Source: an uncultured Ignavibacteria bacterium (lineage in GTDB: Bacteria > Bacteroidota > Ignavibacteria > SZUA-365). Taken from it: a DNA stretch of 64,000 nucleotides. This document shows, one piece after another, positions 44,108-53,527 of the stretch. Every line of letters begins with the position of its first letter. Position 1 is the stretch's first letter. The notes under the pieces are model-generated. The model saw only the letters and a program-made list of their open reading frames with translations. It was not told where the DNA came from and made no database searches. The stretch spans positions 62,001-126,000 of the forward strand of contig CAJXVM010000009.1 in NCBI GenBank assembly GCA_913061095.1, read 5' to 3'. A program made the translations under genes and the position numbers.

Positions 44108-44971
44108 ATGGAACAGATTCAGATGATATTCGATGAGATCACGCGATTCTTTGATATCGTGCTCTTCACGCTCGGCGACTCGACCGTGACAATATGGAAA
44201 GTCACATATCTGGTCGTGCTCAGTGTTCTGCTGTTTTACCTGACCGGCAAGCTCAATCGCCTGCTCGTCTACCGCGTCATGGCAAAGAGCAAAATCGACC
44301 TCGGCACACGCGTTGCGATGGGATCGTTCATCCGCTATATGGTGCTCACCGTGGGCTTTCTCATCATCCTTCAGACGGCGGGGATCAACCTCAGCAGTAT
44401 CACGATTCTGCTCGGTGCTCTCGGTGTGGGTATCGGTTTCGGTCTGCAGACGATTACCAACAATCTGGTCAGCGGTCTCGTCATCTTCCTCGAGCGGCCG
44501 ATCAAGGTCGGCGACCGCATCGAAGTTGGCGGGATCGCGGGCAATGTGATCAATGTTTCGATGCGCGCCACCGAGATTCTCACCAACGACAATATTTCCA
44601 TCATCGTGCCGAACTCCGAGTTCATCTCCAACACGGTGATCAACTGGAGCCACTCCGACCGCGACGTGCGTTTCAACTTTCCCGTATCGGTTTCATACAA
44701 GGTGGATTCCGCGCGCGTACGAGAGGAACTGCTCGCCGTCGCCCATGCCGAGGATGGCGTGCTCAAGCAACCGAAGCCGGATGTGCTGATCAAGGAGTTC
44801 GGCGACAGTGCCGTCGTGTATAACCTGCGCGTCTGGACGCGGGATTTCACCGACCGTCCGGGCGTGCTGAAGAGCCGGCTGTATTACGCCGTCACCGAGC
44901 GCTTCCACGACGCCGACATCGAGTTTCCCTATCCCCAGCGCGATCTGCACATCAAGCAAATGCCGCAGTAA
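44108..44971 (+). CDS. MscS-family mechanosensitive channel
   Basis: A 287-residue channel with three N-terminal helices and the MscS core: GALGVGIGFGLQTITNNLVSGLVIFLERPIKVGD, of which the key parts are the GxGxGFGxQ pore helix and ERPIKVGDRIEV. The NDNISIIVPNSEFI beta domain follows. It releases solutes during osmotic downshock. GAGG lies upstream of the ATG. It may share the transcript of the SLC13 permease, implying linked osmotic or ion balance. Confidence 0.92.
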   Translation: MEQIQMIFDEITRFFDIVLFTLGDSTVTIWKVTYLVVLSVLLFYLTGKLNRLLVYRVMAKSKIDLGTRVAMGSFIRYMVLTVGFLIILQTAGINLSSITILLGALGVGIGFGLQTITNNLVSGLVIFLERPIKVGDRIEVGGIAGNVINVSMRATEILTNDNISIIVPNSEFISNTVINWSHSDRDVRFNFPVSVSYKVDSARVREELLAVAHAEDGVLKQPKPDVLIKEFGDSAVVYNLRVWTRDFTDRPGVLKSRLYYAVTERFHDADIEFPYPQRDLHIKQMPQ

Positions 44972-45021
44972 GCAGGAGGCAGTAAGCAGGAAGCAATATG
45001 CCTCCTGCTTCCTGCCTACTG
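44966..45021. repeat. Self-complementary GCAGGAGGCAGTAAGC-type spacer between convergent genes
   Basis: The left arm (CAGTAAGCAGGAGGCAGTAA and onward, from 44966) can pair with the right arm (ending TGCCTACTG at 45021) around an ATA loop, with a mismatch about every ten bases. The words GCAGGAGGCA and CAGTAAGCAGGAAGC recur. The same words build the element at 52072-52149. It fills the gap between converging genes. Confidence 0.7.
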
Positions 45022-45033
45022 TGTAATGCTTAA

Positions 45034-47490
45034 TCAGCGCATGAGTGTCATGCTGCGGGTGCGAACGACGTCGCCCGCGCGCAGCGTCATGAAATAAGTG
45101 CCCGACGGCAAAGTGCTGCCGCTGAACGAACGACTGTGGCGTCCCGCATCCAGCACCTCGTCGGCGAGCGTCGTGACGATGCGGCCCAGCGCATCGGTTA
45201 CGATTAGCGTCACCTGTGCACGCGCGGGAAGATCGAAACTGACCATCGTCGAGGGATTGAACGGATTCGGGTAGTTCTGATGCAGCGCGAGCGGTGCATC
45301 CGCGGGCAGCGGCACGACGTCGGTGACGAAATCCACGAGAGGCAGCTCGATGGCCTGGATGATCTCTCCGAAATTCTCGCCGTCGTATTCATGCACGAAA
45401 ATGACGAAATCACTGGTCTCGATAGTGGAATCCATCGACGTGAACCCGATGTCCACGCTGGCAGTGCTCTGCGAGGTCATCGTCGAATGCCGTGTGAGAT
45501 CCTCCCCGCCGTTGCTCGGCTGCAGCTGCCGCAGCACATGGTCATGGTAATACGGGAAGAGTTTCTCGCTGCCGCCGCCCGGGGGATAGTACGACTGGGT
45601 GTAATTCATCTGGTTCTGCAGCTGCGCGACGTTCAGACGCAGTGGTGTGGTGACGTCGCGGTGGAAGAATACCTCGATGGTCATGTCCACCCGCTTCGTG
45701 GCTTCGTCGTAACTCTTTGCCGTGACGCTGATACTGATCGGACTCCGCCGGGTTGCCAGCACTTCCTCGACGCGCCCGCGCCATGCGGGGCGGCTGATCG
45801 CCAGCCGTGTTTCACCATCGAATTGGATGCGGTTGATCGATCCCTGCGGCCAGCCCTGGAGGTCCACCAGATTAGTCCAGAAATCGGTGAACGGCGTTTT
45901 CATCGGTTCGGTGCTGCTACCGCCATGGTAGGAAATGCCGAACACGCGCCCGGGATTTTCCTCGATCAGTGCTTTAAGCGTGTCGGCGCCGTAGGGACAG
46001 AAACCGCACCAGGTGCCGGTGCCTTCCTCAAGCAGTACGTTCATGTCGGTGTCCACATCCTCGTCCTGCACGGTCAGCGTTACGGGGATCTCTGTGGATA
46101 ACGCGTCCGGATCGTCGGTCGTGACGGTCACCGAGCCGGTGAACGTGCCGTTCCCTTCCGCCGAGGAAAGCTGAAGCTCAATATCCCGCATCTCACCGAC
46201 GGGAACGACTCCGCCGGCGGCGGCGAGCGTCAGCCATGCCGCGGAACCCGCGTCGGCTGTCGCGCTCCAGTTCAGCGGCACGCTGCCGTCGTTGCGCAGC
46301 GATATGCCCGCGGTCGTGCTGTTGCCGTTTTTCAGCCAGACGTCGAGACTGGTCTCGCCGAAGACCGCCACCGGACCGCCCGCCGCGGTGACGTCGAATA
46401 CTTCGGCGGCGCCTGTCACGGTACCGCCCTGAAGCTGCCCGCCGAAGACATACATTTTGTCCGTACCGTCGAACACCATGGGACTGCCGAAATACACCGG
46501 TGTCGGTTTTTTATCCTTCAGAATCCATATCCCCGCAGCGGGATCATAGGCGTAAGTGCCACCGGCGGGCGGTCCGCCATCCCCGGTGACTCCGTCCCAT
46601 CCCGCACAGAAGTACGCTTTTGATCCGTCACTGCCGGCGGAATGGCGCATGATGGAACGGCCGGGATAATCCTCGATTTCCGTCCATGTGATGTCGTCAC
46701 CGGAAATCGTCCCGGTGTACGCCCAGGGTCCGTACGTGCCGCGTCCCGCCGAGTAGCGCACGCCGCCGACATACAGCACTGTGTTCGCGGCATACGCGAC
46801 ACCGGTTGCCCAGGAAGCATATGGCGTCAGGCTGGTCGAGAAGGTCCACTGGTCGAGCGCGGGATCGTAGATCTGCACGGCGTTGGTCGATGTTGCGAAT
46901 GCCGTCGTGCCGCCGCCGAGCACCCAGATACGGCCGTTGTATACGAATGATCCCGCACCGAACACCGGCATCGGCATGTCTGCTTTTTCGGCATAGGTGT
47001 CGGTCGCAGGATCGTATTCCAGGACGGGTTTCTGTACGGTAAATGGATTGACCGCGCTGTACCCGCCGATGATGTATATTTTGTCGCCCACGGCCTGCAC
47101 CGCGGGAAGACCGCGCTGCACGGGCAGAGAGGCGATGCCGCTCCACATGGTCGTCCCGAGATCAAACCTGTAGCACTGGGTGTCGAAATGCCGTGTGACG
47201 TCGAGTCCGCCGAAAATGTAAATCGCGCCGTTGAGCGCCGCGGCACCGTGATAGCATTTCTCGGAGGGCAGGGAGATCGTTGTGGACCACTGTGCCATGA
47301 TGTCGGTTGGACCGCCTTTCGCAAGTCCGACGTTCATGGGGTCGGCAGCAGCTGTGCTCCCAAGCGGACCGGCGTCCGCGGCGGTGACATGGAGGTCGGG
47401 GGCGGCGTCGGCTGTCTGCGCGGATGCAGTGCCGCACAGCAGGCACACGGCAAAACATGCCGTCAGGAAAAACGGTAGCAGGGATTTCAT
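45034..47490 (-). CDS. Kelch-propeller / Omp28-like thioredoxin fusion with T9SS tail
   Basis: An 818-residue secreted protein. Signal (FFLTACFAVCLLCGTASAQ); kelch beta-propeller (about 68-365, repeats with IYIFGG, IYIIGG, IWVLGG, LYVGG, MYVFGG); an Ig-like domain (about 380-475); an Omp28-like domain starting LLEEGTGTWCGFCPYGADTL with CxxC at Cys495 and Cys498; and a T9SS type-A tail (YPNPFNPSTMVSF...TRSMTLMR). The Omp28 module is thioredoxin-like and may do disulfide chemistry at the surface. A GGAG ribosome site sets the start. Confidence 0.85.
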   Translation of the reverse strand: MKSLLPFFLTACFAVCLLCGTASAQTADAAPDLHVTAADAGPLGSTAAADPMNVGLAKGGPTDIMAQWSTTISLPSEKCYHGAAALNGAIYIFGGLDVTRHFDTQCYRFDLGTTMWSGIASLPVQRGLPAVQAVGDKIYIIGGYSAVNPFTVQKPVLEYDPATDTYAEKADMPMPVFGAGSFVYNGRIWVLGGGTTAFATSTNAVQIYDPALDQWTFSTSLTPYASWATGVAYAANTVLYVGGVRYSAGRGTYGPWAYTGTISGDDITWTEIEDYPGRSIMRHSAGSDGSKAYFCAGWDGVTGDGGPPAGGTYAYDPAAGIWILKDKKPTPVYFGSPMVFDGTDKMYVFGGQLQGGTVTGAAEVFDVTAAGGPVAVFGETSLDVWLKNGNSTTAGISLRNDGSVPLNWSATADAGSAAWLTLAAAGGVVPVGEMRDIELQLSSAEGNGTFTGSVTVTTDDPDALSTEIPVTLTVQDEDVDTDMNVLLEEGTGTWCGFCPYGADTLKALIEENPGRVFGISYHGGSSTEPMKTPFTDFWTNLVDLQGWPQGSINRIQFDGETRLAISRPAWRGRVEEVLATRRSPISISVTAKSYDEATKRVDMTIEVFFHRDVTTPLRLNVAQLQNQMNYTQSYYPPGGGSEKLFPYYHDHVLRQLQPSNGGEDLTRHSTMTSQSTASVDIGFTSMDSTIETSDFVIFVHEYDGENFGEIIQAIELPLVDFVTDVVPLPADAPLALHQNYPNPFNPSTMVSFDLPARAQVTLIVTDALGRIVTTLADEVLDAGRHSRSFSGSTLPSGTYFMTLRAGDVVRTRSMTLMR

Positions 47491-47576
47491 GCGGGTGGCT
47501 CCTTGTCCAGGTTGAGGGATGGGATCTATATGAGTGCCATCAATACCGTGGATGCGAATCGAACGAGCCGGACACG

Positions 47577-47605
47577 TTGAACGGTGTCTGCTCACTGCGT
47601 ACATT
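47577..47605 (+). promoter_or_regulatory. Candidate promoter of the first sulfotransferase-like gene
   Basis: TTGAAC (47577-47582), 17 bases, TACATT (47600-47605). It lies in the 280-bp spacer divergent from the kelch/Omp28 gene and leaves a leader of about 160 bases before the downstream ATG. Confidence 0.45.
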
Positions 47606-47770
47606 GAGGTCGGATAGTATGGAACGTAGCGTTTCTGTGGAAAAACAGCAAACGCATGCCAGGGGGACGCTGCGTTCCGGGGACAGGACGAACGCGCGGG
47701 GCAATGCAACCATTTTCCTTTTCGTCTGTCTTATCTCCAGAGCTCTTTCCACCAATCCACACTGACCTGC

Positions 47771-49510
47771 ATGAATACTGATACTGAACCCCTGAGGCGA
47801 TCCCTGAGTCCGATGCGGGTTCTCGTCTTTTTCCTCGTACTGACGTCTGCCTCCATCGCACAGGAACGCACCATGGGACTCATGCGCAACTCGCCGCAGG
47901 CATATGAGGGATACACGCTCTTCGCTCCACTGCGAAGTACGACGACATATCTCGTCGACATGGAGGGACGACTGGTGCACTCCTGGCCGGGGAACACCAC
48001 GCCCGGACAGATTGCGTATCTGCTGCCCGACGGTCGGCTGATCCGCTGCGAAATGCTGCACAATCTGAGCTTCCGCGGTGGTGGCGGCGGCGGACGCATC
48101 GTCACGCGCGACTGGAACGGCGACGTACTCTGGGAATTCATCTATTCGAACAACCGCGTGCAGCAGCATCACGACATCGAAGTGCTGCCCAACGGCAACG
48201 TGCTCATGATCGCCTGGGAGCGGAAATCCCGCGCCGAAGCTCTCGAGGCCGGCGTGGATCCGAGTCGCGTACCGGACTACGGGCTGTTTCCCGACCATAT
48301 CATCGAGGTGCGTCCCGAAGGTGCCGACAGTGGAACCATCGTCTGGGAATGGCATCTGTGGGATCATCTCGTGCAGGATGTGGACTCCACGAAAGCGAAT
48401 TACGGCGTGGTGGAGGAGCATCCGGAACTGATCAATCTCAACGCGCAGCTCACCGCTACCGACACCCGCCAGCCGGACTGGTGGCACAGCAACGCCGTCG
48501 ATTACAATGCCGCGCTGGACCAGATCCTGATCAGCGTGCGCAACTTCAGTGAGATCTGGATCATCGATCACAGCACTACCACCGAGGAGGCGGCCGGCCA
48601 TACCGGCGGACGCTACGGCCGGGGTGGTGATCTGCTCTATCGCTATGGGAATGTGCGCGCCTATCATCCCGACGCACCCGCGCTGCGGCAGCTCTACGTG
48701 CAGCACGACGCGCGGTGGATCGAGGAGGGATATCCCGGCGCGGGGAATATTCTCGTATTCAGCAACGGGGATCAGACCATGGGGTCATATTCTTCCGTGC
48801 TGGAGATCGCTCCGCCGGTGGATAGCAGTGGACACTACCGCATCGGCGCGAACGGTGTGTACGGTCCGGAAACGCCGGTGTGGAACTATACCGCGCCGGA
48901 TCCGCGGGACTTTTTCGCGGTGAATATTTCCGGGGCGTCGCGTCTGCCGAACGGAAATACGCTGATCTGCAATGGCCCGGTGGGCGAGTTTTTCGAAGTG
49001 ACTCCCGCCGGGGAGATCGTCTGGCGCTACATCAATCCCGTCACGCATGACGGGCCGCTGACGCAGGGAACGCAGATCCCGGGATCAGGATTCAGCAAAG
49101 ATAATATGGTGTTCCGCTGCGCGCGTTTCGATGCCGATTACCCGGGACTGCAGGGCAGAGATCTCACGCCCGGCGATCCGATCGAACGGTATCCGACGGG
49201 AATTGAAAGCGGTGACGGTCAGGCGGATATGGAGGCATCACTGCCGGCGGAGCCGACACTCATGCCGAATTATCCCAATCCCGTTGCGGGATACACCGTC
49301 GTGCGCTTTTCGCTGCCGGTGGAGGGAACGGTGCGGCTCGAAGTGTGTGATGCGTTGGGCAGGAGCGTTGCCCTCCTGCGTGACGGTCGCATGGCGGCCG
49401 GGTCGCACGCGCTGCGCTGGCATCCCGGAGATCTGCCCGCGGGCATGTACCTGCTGCGTCTGCGCGCCGGCACGCAGCAGGAGACGCGCAGCATGCTGCT
49501 GCGCCACTGA
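47771..49510 (+). CDS. Aryl-sulfotransferase-like secreted protein with T9SS tail (copy 1)
   Basis: A 579-residue exported protein. The signal (VLVFFLVLTSASIAQ) begins after a second possible start at 47813. The six-bladed ASST-like propeller has QQHHDIEVLPNGNVLMIAWE, PDWWHSNAVDYNAALDQILISVRNFSEIWIID and LPNGNTLICNGPVGEFFEV, whose conserved His are as in the ASST family, which moves sulfate between phenolic esters. The end is a T9SS type-A domain (NYPNPVAGYTVVRFSL...ETRSMLLRH). Activity is inferred from the fold. The next gene encodes a related protein. Confidence 0.8.
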   Translation: MNTDTEPLRRSLSPMRVLVFFLVLTSASIAQERTMGLMRNSPQAYEGYTLFAPLRSTTTYLVDMEGRLVHSWPGNTTPGQIAYLLPDGRLIRCEMLHNLSFRGGGGGGRIVTRDWNGDVLWEFIYSNNRVQQHHDIEVLPNGNVLMIAWERKSRAEALEAGVDPSRVPDYGLFPDHIIEVRPEGADSGTIVWEWHLWDHLVQDVDSTKANYGVVEEHPELINLNAQLTATDTRQPDWWHSNAVDYNAALDQILISVRNFSEIWIIDHSTTTEEAAGHTGGRYGRGGDLLYRYGNVRAYHPDAPALRQLYVQHDARWIEEGYPGAGNILVFSNGDQTMGSYSSVLEIAPPVDSSGHYRIGANGVYGPETPVWNYTAPDPRDFFAVNISGASRLPNGNTLICNGPVGEFFEVTPAGEIVWRYINPVTHDGPLTQGTQIPGSGFSKDNMVFRCARFDADYPGLQGRDLTPGDPIERYPTGIESGDGQADMEASLPAEPTLMPNYPNPVAGYTVVRFSLPVEGTVRLEVCDALGRSVALLRDGRMAAGSHALRWHPGDLPAGMYLLRLRAGTQQETRSMLLRH

Positions 49511-49543
49511 CATTCGCTTGATTCATATTTCGGAGGTACGCAC

Positions 49544-52075
49544 ATGCGATGCACATTCCTTTGTCTGCTGGTCACACTGCTTTTCACGACTGCTCTCCCC
49601 GCACAGCAGTCCACCGCACTTGTTCAGCGTGACATCAATCAATTGCTCTCGGAAGACGGCTGGCACGCAGTGCGTGCGGATTCGCTGCCCGCGAATTTCC
49701 CGTCCATCACCGCGCAGGTCTTCGACTCATCCGCGCTCGGAGAGGGATATATTTTTCTCGCCGTGGCGGCGGAAGTGGAAGGCGTCGGCTACTATCTCAT
49801 GATTCTCGAAAACGACGGCACGCCGCTCTGGTACCGCGAGCTAACCGACGATTACGCCTATGACTTCAAGGTGCAGCCCAACGGACGCCTGACCTACGCG
49901 CAGTTCCTGCACCATCACGATTACACGGGCGGCGGTGATGTCATTCACATGGTGATGGATCACGACTTCAACGTCATCGACAGTGTGCAGATGAAAAACG
50001 GCTACATCGCCGAGGCGCATGACTTCCAGATGCTGCCGAACGGACATTACCTGCTCTTCGGCTATTATCTCACGCGTGTCGATCTCAGCGACATCGTCGA
50101 CGGCGGCTATCCGAACGCGCTCGTTTCGGGCGGCGTGGTGCAGGAACTCGATGCGGACCAGAATGTCGTCTTTCAGTGGCGCTCCTGGGATCACTATTCC
50201 TTCGACACCTTCGACTACGGACGCTTTGGTGGCCGCTCCACCGTGAGCGCCTTTCACCTGAACACCATCAACCTCGACATCGACGGAAATATCATTCTCG
50301 CGACGCCGGTGTGGACGAAAAAGATCAACCGCGCCAGCGGAGAAATCATGTGGCATCTCGGCGGGGATGAAAACGAGTTTTCCTTCGTGGGAGTGGACAG
50401 CGCCGACGCCGTCGGACATTTCGGCGGACACATGATCCACCGCATCCCGAACGGGAATTTTCTCATCTACGATAACGGTGATCGGCGGGGACAGCAGACC
50501 TCCCGCGTGTGGGAGTACGAGGTCGACGAGGAGAACAGGGTCGCCACGCTGGTCTGGGGCTGGGAGCCCGACGAAGTGATTTCCGGCTGGCATCGCGGCA
50601 GTGCGCAGCGCCTCTCGAACGGCAACACCTTCATCGGATGGGGCGGTGGCCGTGGCGATCTGATTCCCGCCTGCACGGAGGTGACTCCGGATGGCGACAA
50701 GGTCTTCGAGCTGTTCTTCGACAATCCGGAAGTGGAAAGTTACCGCGCCTTCCGTTTGCCGATGCCCGACGGTCAGCCCTGCGCCGATGTCGTCGAGTTC
50801 GAAGTGTCTGCCGGGCTCGCGTACGAGTTCCGGGAGGATGAGGGGAATGACAGCGGCATCGAGGTGAAAATCAATTCCCTCGGCGGCAGCGGGTACAACG
50901 AGATGTACGTCAAGAAGTACTGCTTCGCGCCTCTGAATCCCGCGTTCACCGAACGGGCACCGCGCGTGATACCGCTGCACGCGACGTTCACCGAGTACAG
51001 CATTTCCGACATCGACGCCGAGCTGCGCTTCGATGCCGCGAAGTGGGATATCGATGATCCCGAAAACACCACCGTGTACTGGCGCGCGGAATACGGCACG
51101 GGCGTATTTTCACCAGTGCAGACATCCTACAACAGCGTGACGGGCAAGGTGGTGGCCGACGTGACGGAATTCGGTGAGTATATCCTCGCCACGCCAGACA
51201 TTCCGATTGAAGTCCATATCCCCATGCCGTACTCACCTGACAACGGCGGTACGGTGAACCAGACCCTGCCGGCCATGTTGCAGTGGAATCCTGTGGGACT
51301 CGTCGAGAGCTTCGCTCTGCAGGTCGCCATGGACGATGGATTTTCCAGCCCGATCGTCGACGTTCAGAATATGCATGCGGGCATGTACGAGCTGTCGTCA
51401 CTGGACGCCGACGCCACGTATTACTGGCGGGTGCGCGCGACGAACGAGGCCGGACAGAGCGACTGGTGTGAGACGCAGTCCTTCCGCACTGTTGCACCCT
51501 TCGTCGATGTCACCGTTCCCGACGGCGGGGAGCAGTGGCAGCGCGGACTCGAGCACTTCATTGAATGGGATGACAACATCGCAGAGGATGTGATTATCGA
51601 GCTGTACCGCGGCGAGGACAGGGTGATGGTGCTTGACACGGCAGAAAGCACGGGCGCCTGGCTGTGGGATATCCCATCTGATCTGGAAACCCGTGACGAT
51701 TACACGATCCGTCTGACGGCACTTGGCGGCGAGGCCCTGACGGATGTCAGCACGGCGGTATTCTCGGTCATCGACACCACGACCGCGGTGGAGCCCGGCT
51801 TCGCGGCCGCGGGCGGATTCGTGCTGTACCAGAACTATCCGAATCCGTTCAATCCCGCGACCCGGATCACCTTTGAACTTCCCTCGCGCGCGCAGGTGAC
51901 GGTCACCGTACGCGACCTGCACGGGCGCACAGTCGCTGTGCTCGCCGACGGAGAACGCACGGCCGGAACGCACGTGGTGGAATTCGACGGAAGCGATCTG
52001 CCCAGCGGCGCCTACACCGCCGAGCTGCGCACCGGCCGCATCCTCCTCACAAGGCGGATGATGCTTGTGAAGTAG
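49544..52075 (+). CDS. Aryl-sulfotransferase-like secreted protein with FN3 and T9SS tail (copy 2)
   Basis: An 843-residue exported protein starting 33 bases after copy 1 with a GGAGG ribosome site. Signal (LLVTLLFTTALPAQ), ASST-like propeller (AEAHDFQMLPNGHYLLFG, FHLNTINLDIDGNIILATPVWTKKINRASGEIMWHLGG shown in part, GGHMIHRIPNGNFLIYDNGDRR), a beta domain, a fibronectin-like module (TYYWRVRATNEAGQSDW), an Ig-like segment and a T9SS type-A tail (YPNPFNPATRITFEL...LLTRRMMLVK). It differs from copy 1 in its propeller histidine motifs and added domains, so the roles may differ. Confidence 0.8.
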   Translation: MRCTFLCLLVTLLFTTALPAQQSTALVQRDINQLLSEDGWHAVRADSLPANFPSITAQVFDSSALGEGYIFLAVAAEVEGVGYYLMILENDGTPLWYRELTDDYAYDFKVQPNGRLTYAQFLHHHDYTGGGDVIHMVMDHDFNVIDSVQMKNGYIAEAHDFQMLPNGHYLLFGYYLTRVDLSDIVDGGYPNALVSGGVVQELDADQNVVFQWRSWDHYSFDTFDYGRFGGRSTVSAFHLNTINLDIDGNIILATPVWTKKINRASGEIMWHLGGDENEFSFVGVDSADAVGHFGGHMIHRIPNGNFLIYDNGDRRGQQTSRVWEYEVDEENRVATLVWGWEPDEVISGWHRGSAQRLSNGNTFIGWGGGRGDLIPACTEVTPDGDKVFELFFDNPEVESYRAFRLPMPDGQPCADVVEFEVSAGLAYEFREDEGNDSGIEVKINSLGGSGYNEMYVKKYCFAPLNPAFTERAPRVIPLHATFTEYSISDIDAELRFDAAKWDIDDPENTTVYWRAEYGTGVFSPVQTSYNSVTGKVVADVTEFGEYILATPDIPIEVHIPMPYSPDNGGTVNQTLPAMLQWNPVGLVESFALQVAMDDGFSSPIVDVQNMHAGMYELSSLDADATYYWRVRATNEAGQSDWCETQSFRTVAPFVDVTVPDGGEQWQRGLEHFIEWDDNIAEDVIIELYRGEDRVMVLDTAESTGAWLWDIPSDLETRDDYTIRLTALGGEALTDVSTAVFSVIDTTTAVEPGFAAAGGFVLYQNYPNPFNPATRITFELPSRAQVTVTVRDLHGRTVAVLADGERTAGTHVVEFDGSDLPSGAYTAELRTGRILLTRRMMLVK

Positions 52076-52149
52076 GCAATACGCAGTACGCAGGAGGCAG
52101 GAGGCAATACTCGTGTATTGCGTACTGCCTCCTGCGCTCTGCCTCCTAC
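52072..52149. repeat. Self-complementary GCAGTACGCAGGAGGCAGGAGGC-type spacer
   Basis: Between convergent genes, the left half (GTAGGCAATACGCAGTACGC... from 52072) is nearly the complement of the right half (ending CTGCCTCCTAC at 52149), with TCGT as loop and perfect CAATAC/GTATTG next to it. It overlaps the last bases of both genes. It uses the same GCAGGAGGCA words as 44966-45021, but the sequence is not copied exactly. Confidence 0.7.
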
Positions 52150-53303
52150 GGCATCACCACGCGCGGGATTTCGTACGGCAGGCGGATGAGCATTTCGTAG
52201 TTGACGTACTGCGCCAGGTCGGAGAATGAGCCGACCGTGATTTTCTGCTTTCCCTGTCTGCCGATCAGAACGACTTCGTCGCCCGCCTCCACACCGGGAA
52301 CGGCGCTGACGTTGATGAGAATCATGTTCATGTTCACCATGCCCACCACGGGGGCTTTGCGTCCGTGAATCAGCACCTCTCCGAGGTTGCTGAGATTGCG
52401 GCTGTACCCGTGATAGTACCCGACGGGAACAATCGCCACGGTCGTCGGCGTGTCGGTCAGGTAACTCGTACCGTAGCCGACATGCTCGCCTGCAGGGATA
52501 CGGTTCAGCGAAATGACGCTGCTCTTCCAGGTCATCACCTGCTGCAGCGGATCGCGGTTGAAATGCGTCTCCTTCGACAGCATGATGTGAATGCGTGTCT
52601 CCTTGCTCGGCCAGAATCCGTACATGGAAATCCCGCAGCGCACCATGTCGCTGCGGGTGTCGGGATACGTGAGCGTGGCGGCGGAACTTGCGGCGTGGAA
52701 AAAGCGGGGACGCAGTCCCGCCGCGACAAAGCGCTCGCGGATGCGGTAGAACCGCTCCTTCTGCCCCTGGATGCGGTAGTAATTCGCGATGCTCTCCGCG
52801 CCCGCGAAATGCGTGCACACCCCCTCGAGTGTCAGCGCGTGGCGGTGCGCCCGGCAGAACTCCATCACGTCCTCGAGCTGCTCCTCCTTGAATCCCGTCC
52901 GGTTGAACCCCGTTTCCACTTCGATGTGAATGCGTGCGGGCTTTTCGCATCGGCGCGCCGCTTCCAGCGACGCCGCAAGACGGTTGACGTCGAACACGTA
53001 ATAGGAGATGTCGTTCTCGATGGCCCAGTCCAGATCTCGGTTGTCAATCATGTTCATGATCATCAGCTCCGAGTCGGGACGCTTCACGCGTAGCGCCCGC
53101 TCGGCTTCGGTGGCGTCGGAGACGGCAAAATCGTGCAGCCCGCACTGCTCGGCGAGTGGCAGAAAGGCCTCGATGCCGTGGCCGTAAGCGTTGCCCTTGA
53201 TCACCGACACGAGGCGGACCGACGGACCGATGCGTTTTTTCAGGTAGTGGATGTTCCGACGGAGGGCGGAAGTACTGAGTTCGATGTAGGAGCCGGAAAT
53301 CAT
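52146..53303 (-). CDS. alr: Alanine racemase
   Basis: A 385-residue PLP enzyme converting L- to D-alanine for peptidoglycan. The N-terminal PLP-binding motif is SVIKGNAYGHG with Lys36, usually VVKANAYGHG, and the catalytic Tyr is Tyr277 in VGYGTSY. The MYGFWPSK and VVGMVNMNMILINVS segments match the C-terminal half. The start at 53303 is set by homology. An ATG at 53414 adds 37 unlike residues. It is divergent from an alpha/beta hydrolase. Confidence 0.93.
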   Translation of the reverse strand: MISGSYIELSTSALRRNIHYLKKRIGPSVRLVSVIKGNAYGHGIEAFLPLAEQCGLHDFAVSDATEAERALRVKRPDSELMIMNMIDNRDLDWAIENDISYYVFDVNRLAASLEAARRCEKPARIHIEVETGFNRTGFKEEQLEDVMEFCRAHRHALTLEGVCTHFAGAESIANYYRIQGQKERFYRIRERFVAAGLRPRFFHAASSAATLTYPDTRSDMVRCGISMYGFWPSKETRIHIMLSKETHFNRDPLQQVMTWKSSVISLNRIPAGEHVGYGTSYLTDTPTTVAIVPVGYYHGYSRNLSNLGEVLIHGRKAPVVGMVNMNMILINVSAVPGVEAGDEVVLIGRQGKQKITVGSFSDLAQYVNYEMLIRLPYEIPRVVMP

Positions 53304-53470
53304 GGCGATGGGGGAAGGAATATCTCGTGAAACATGGGGACGACCTTTGGTGAATTCCTGCTGCGGCAGACCGCGTGTGACGCCGGCAGGATGCCTCCGC
53401 ACTGTCGGGGCCATCGCACGAACAGTGCCTGCGTAAGGTACGAATTCCCCGCCAATCGACGGACAGGGGA

Positions 53471-53498
53471 TTGACTTTATCCCTGAAAAAAATAGATT
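53471..53498 (+). promoter_or_regulatory. Candidate promoter of the alpha/beta hydrolase gene
   Basis: TTGACT (53471-53476), 16 bases, TAGATT (53493-53498), 29 bases before the ATG. Confidence 0.5.
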
Positions 53499-53527
53499 GA
53501 ATTCCGTTCATCCCCGGAGCCCTCATC

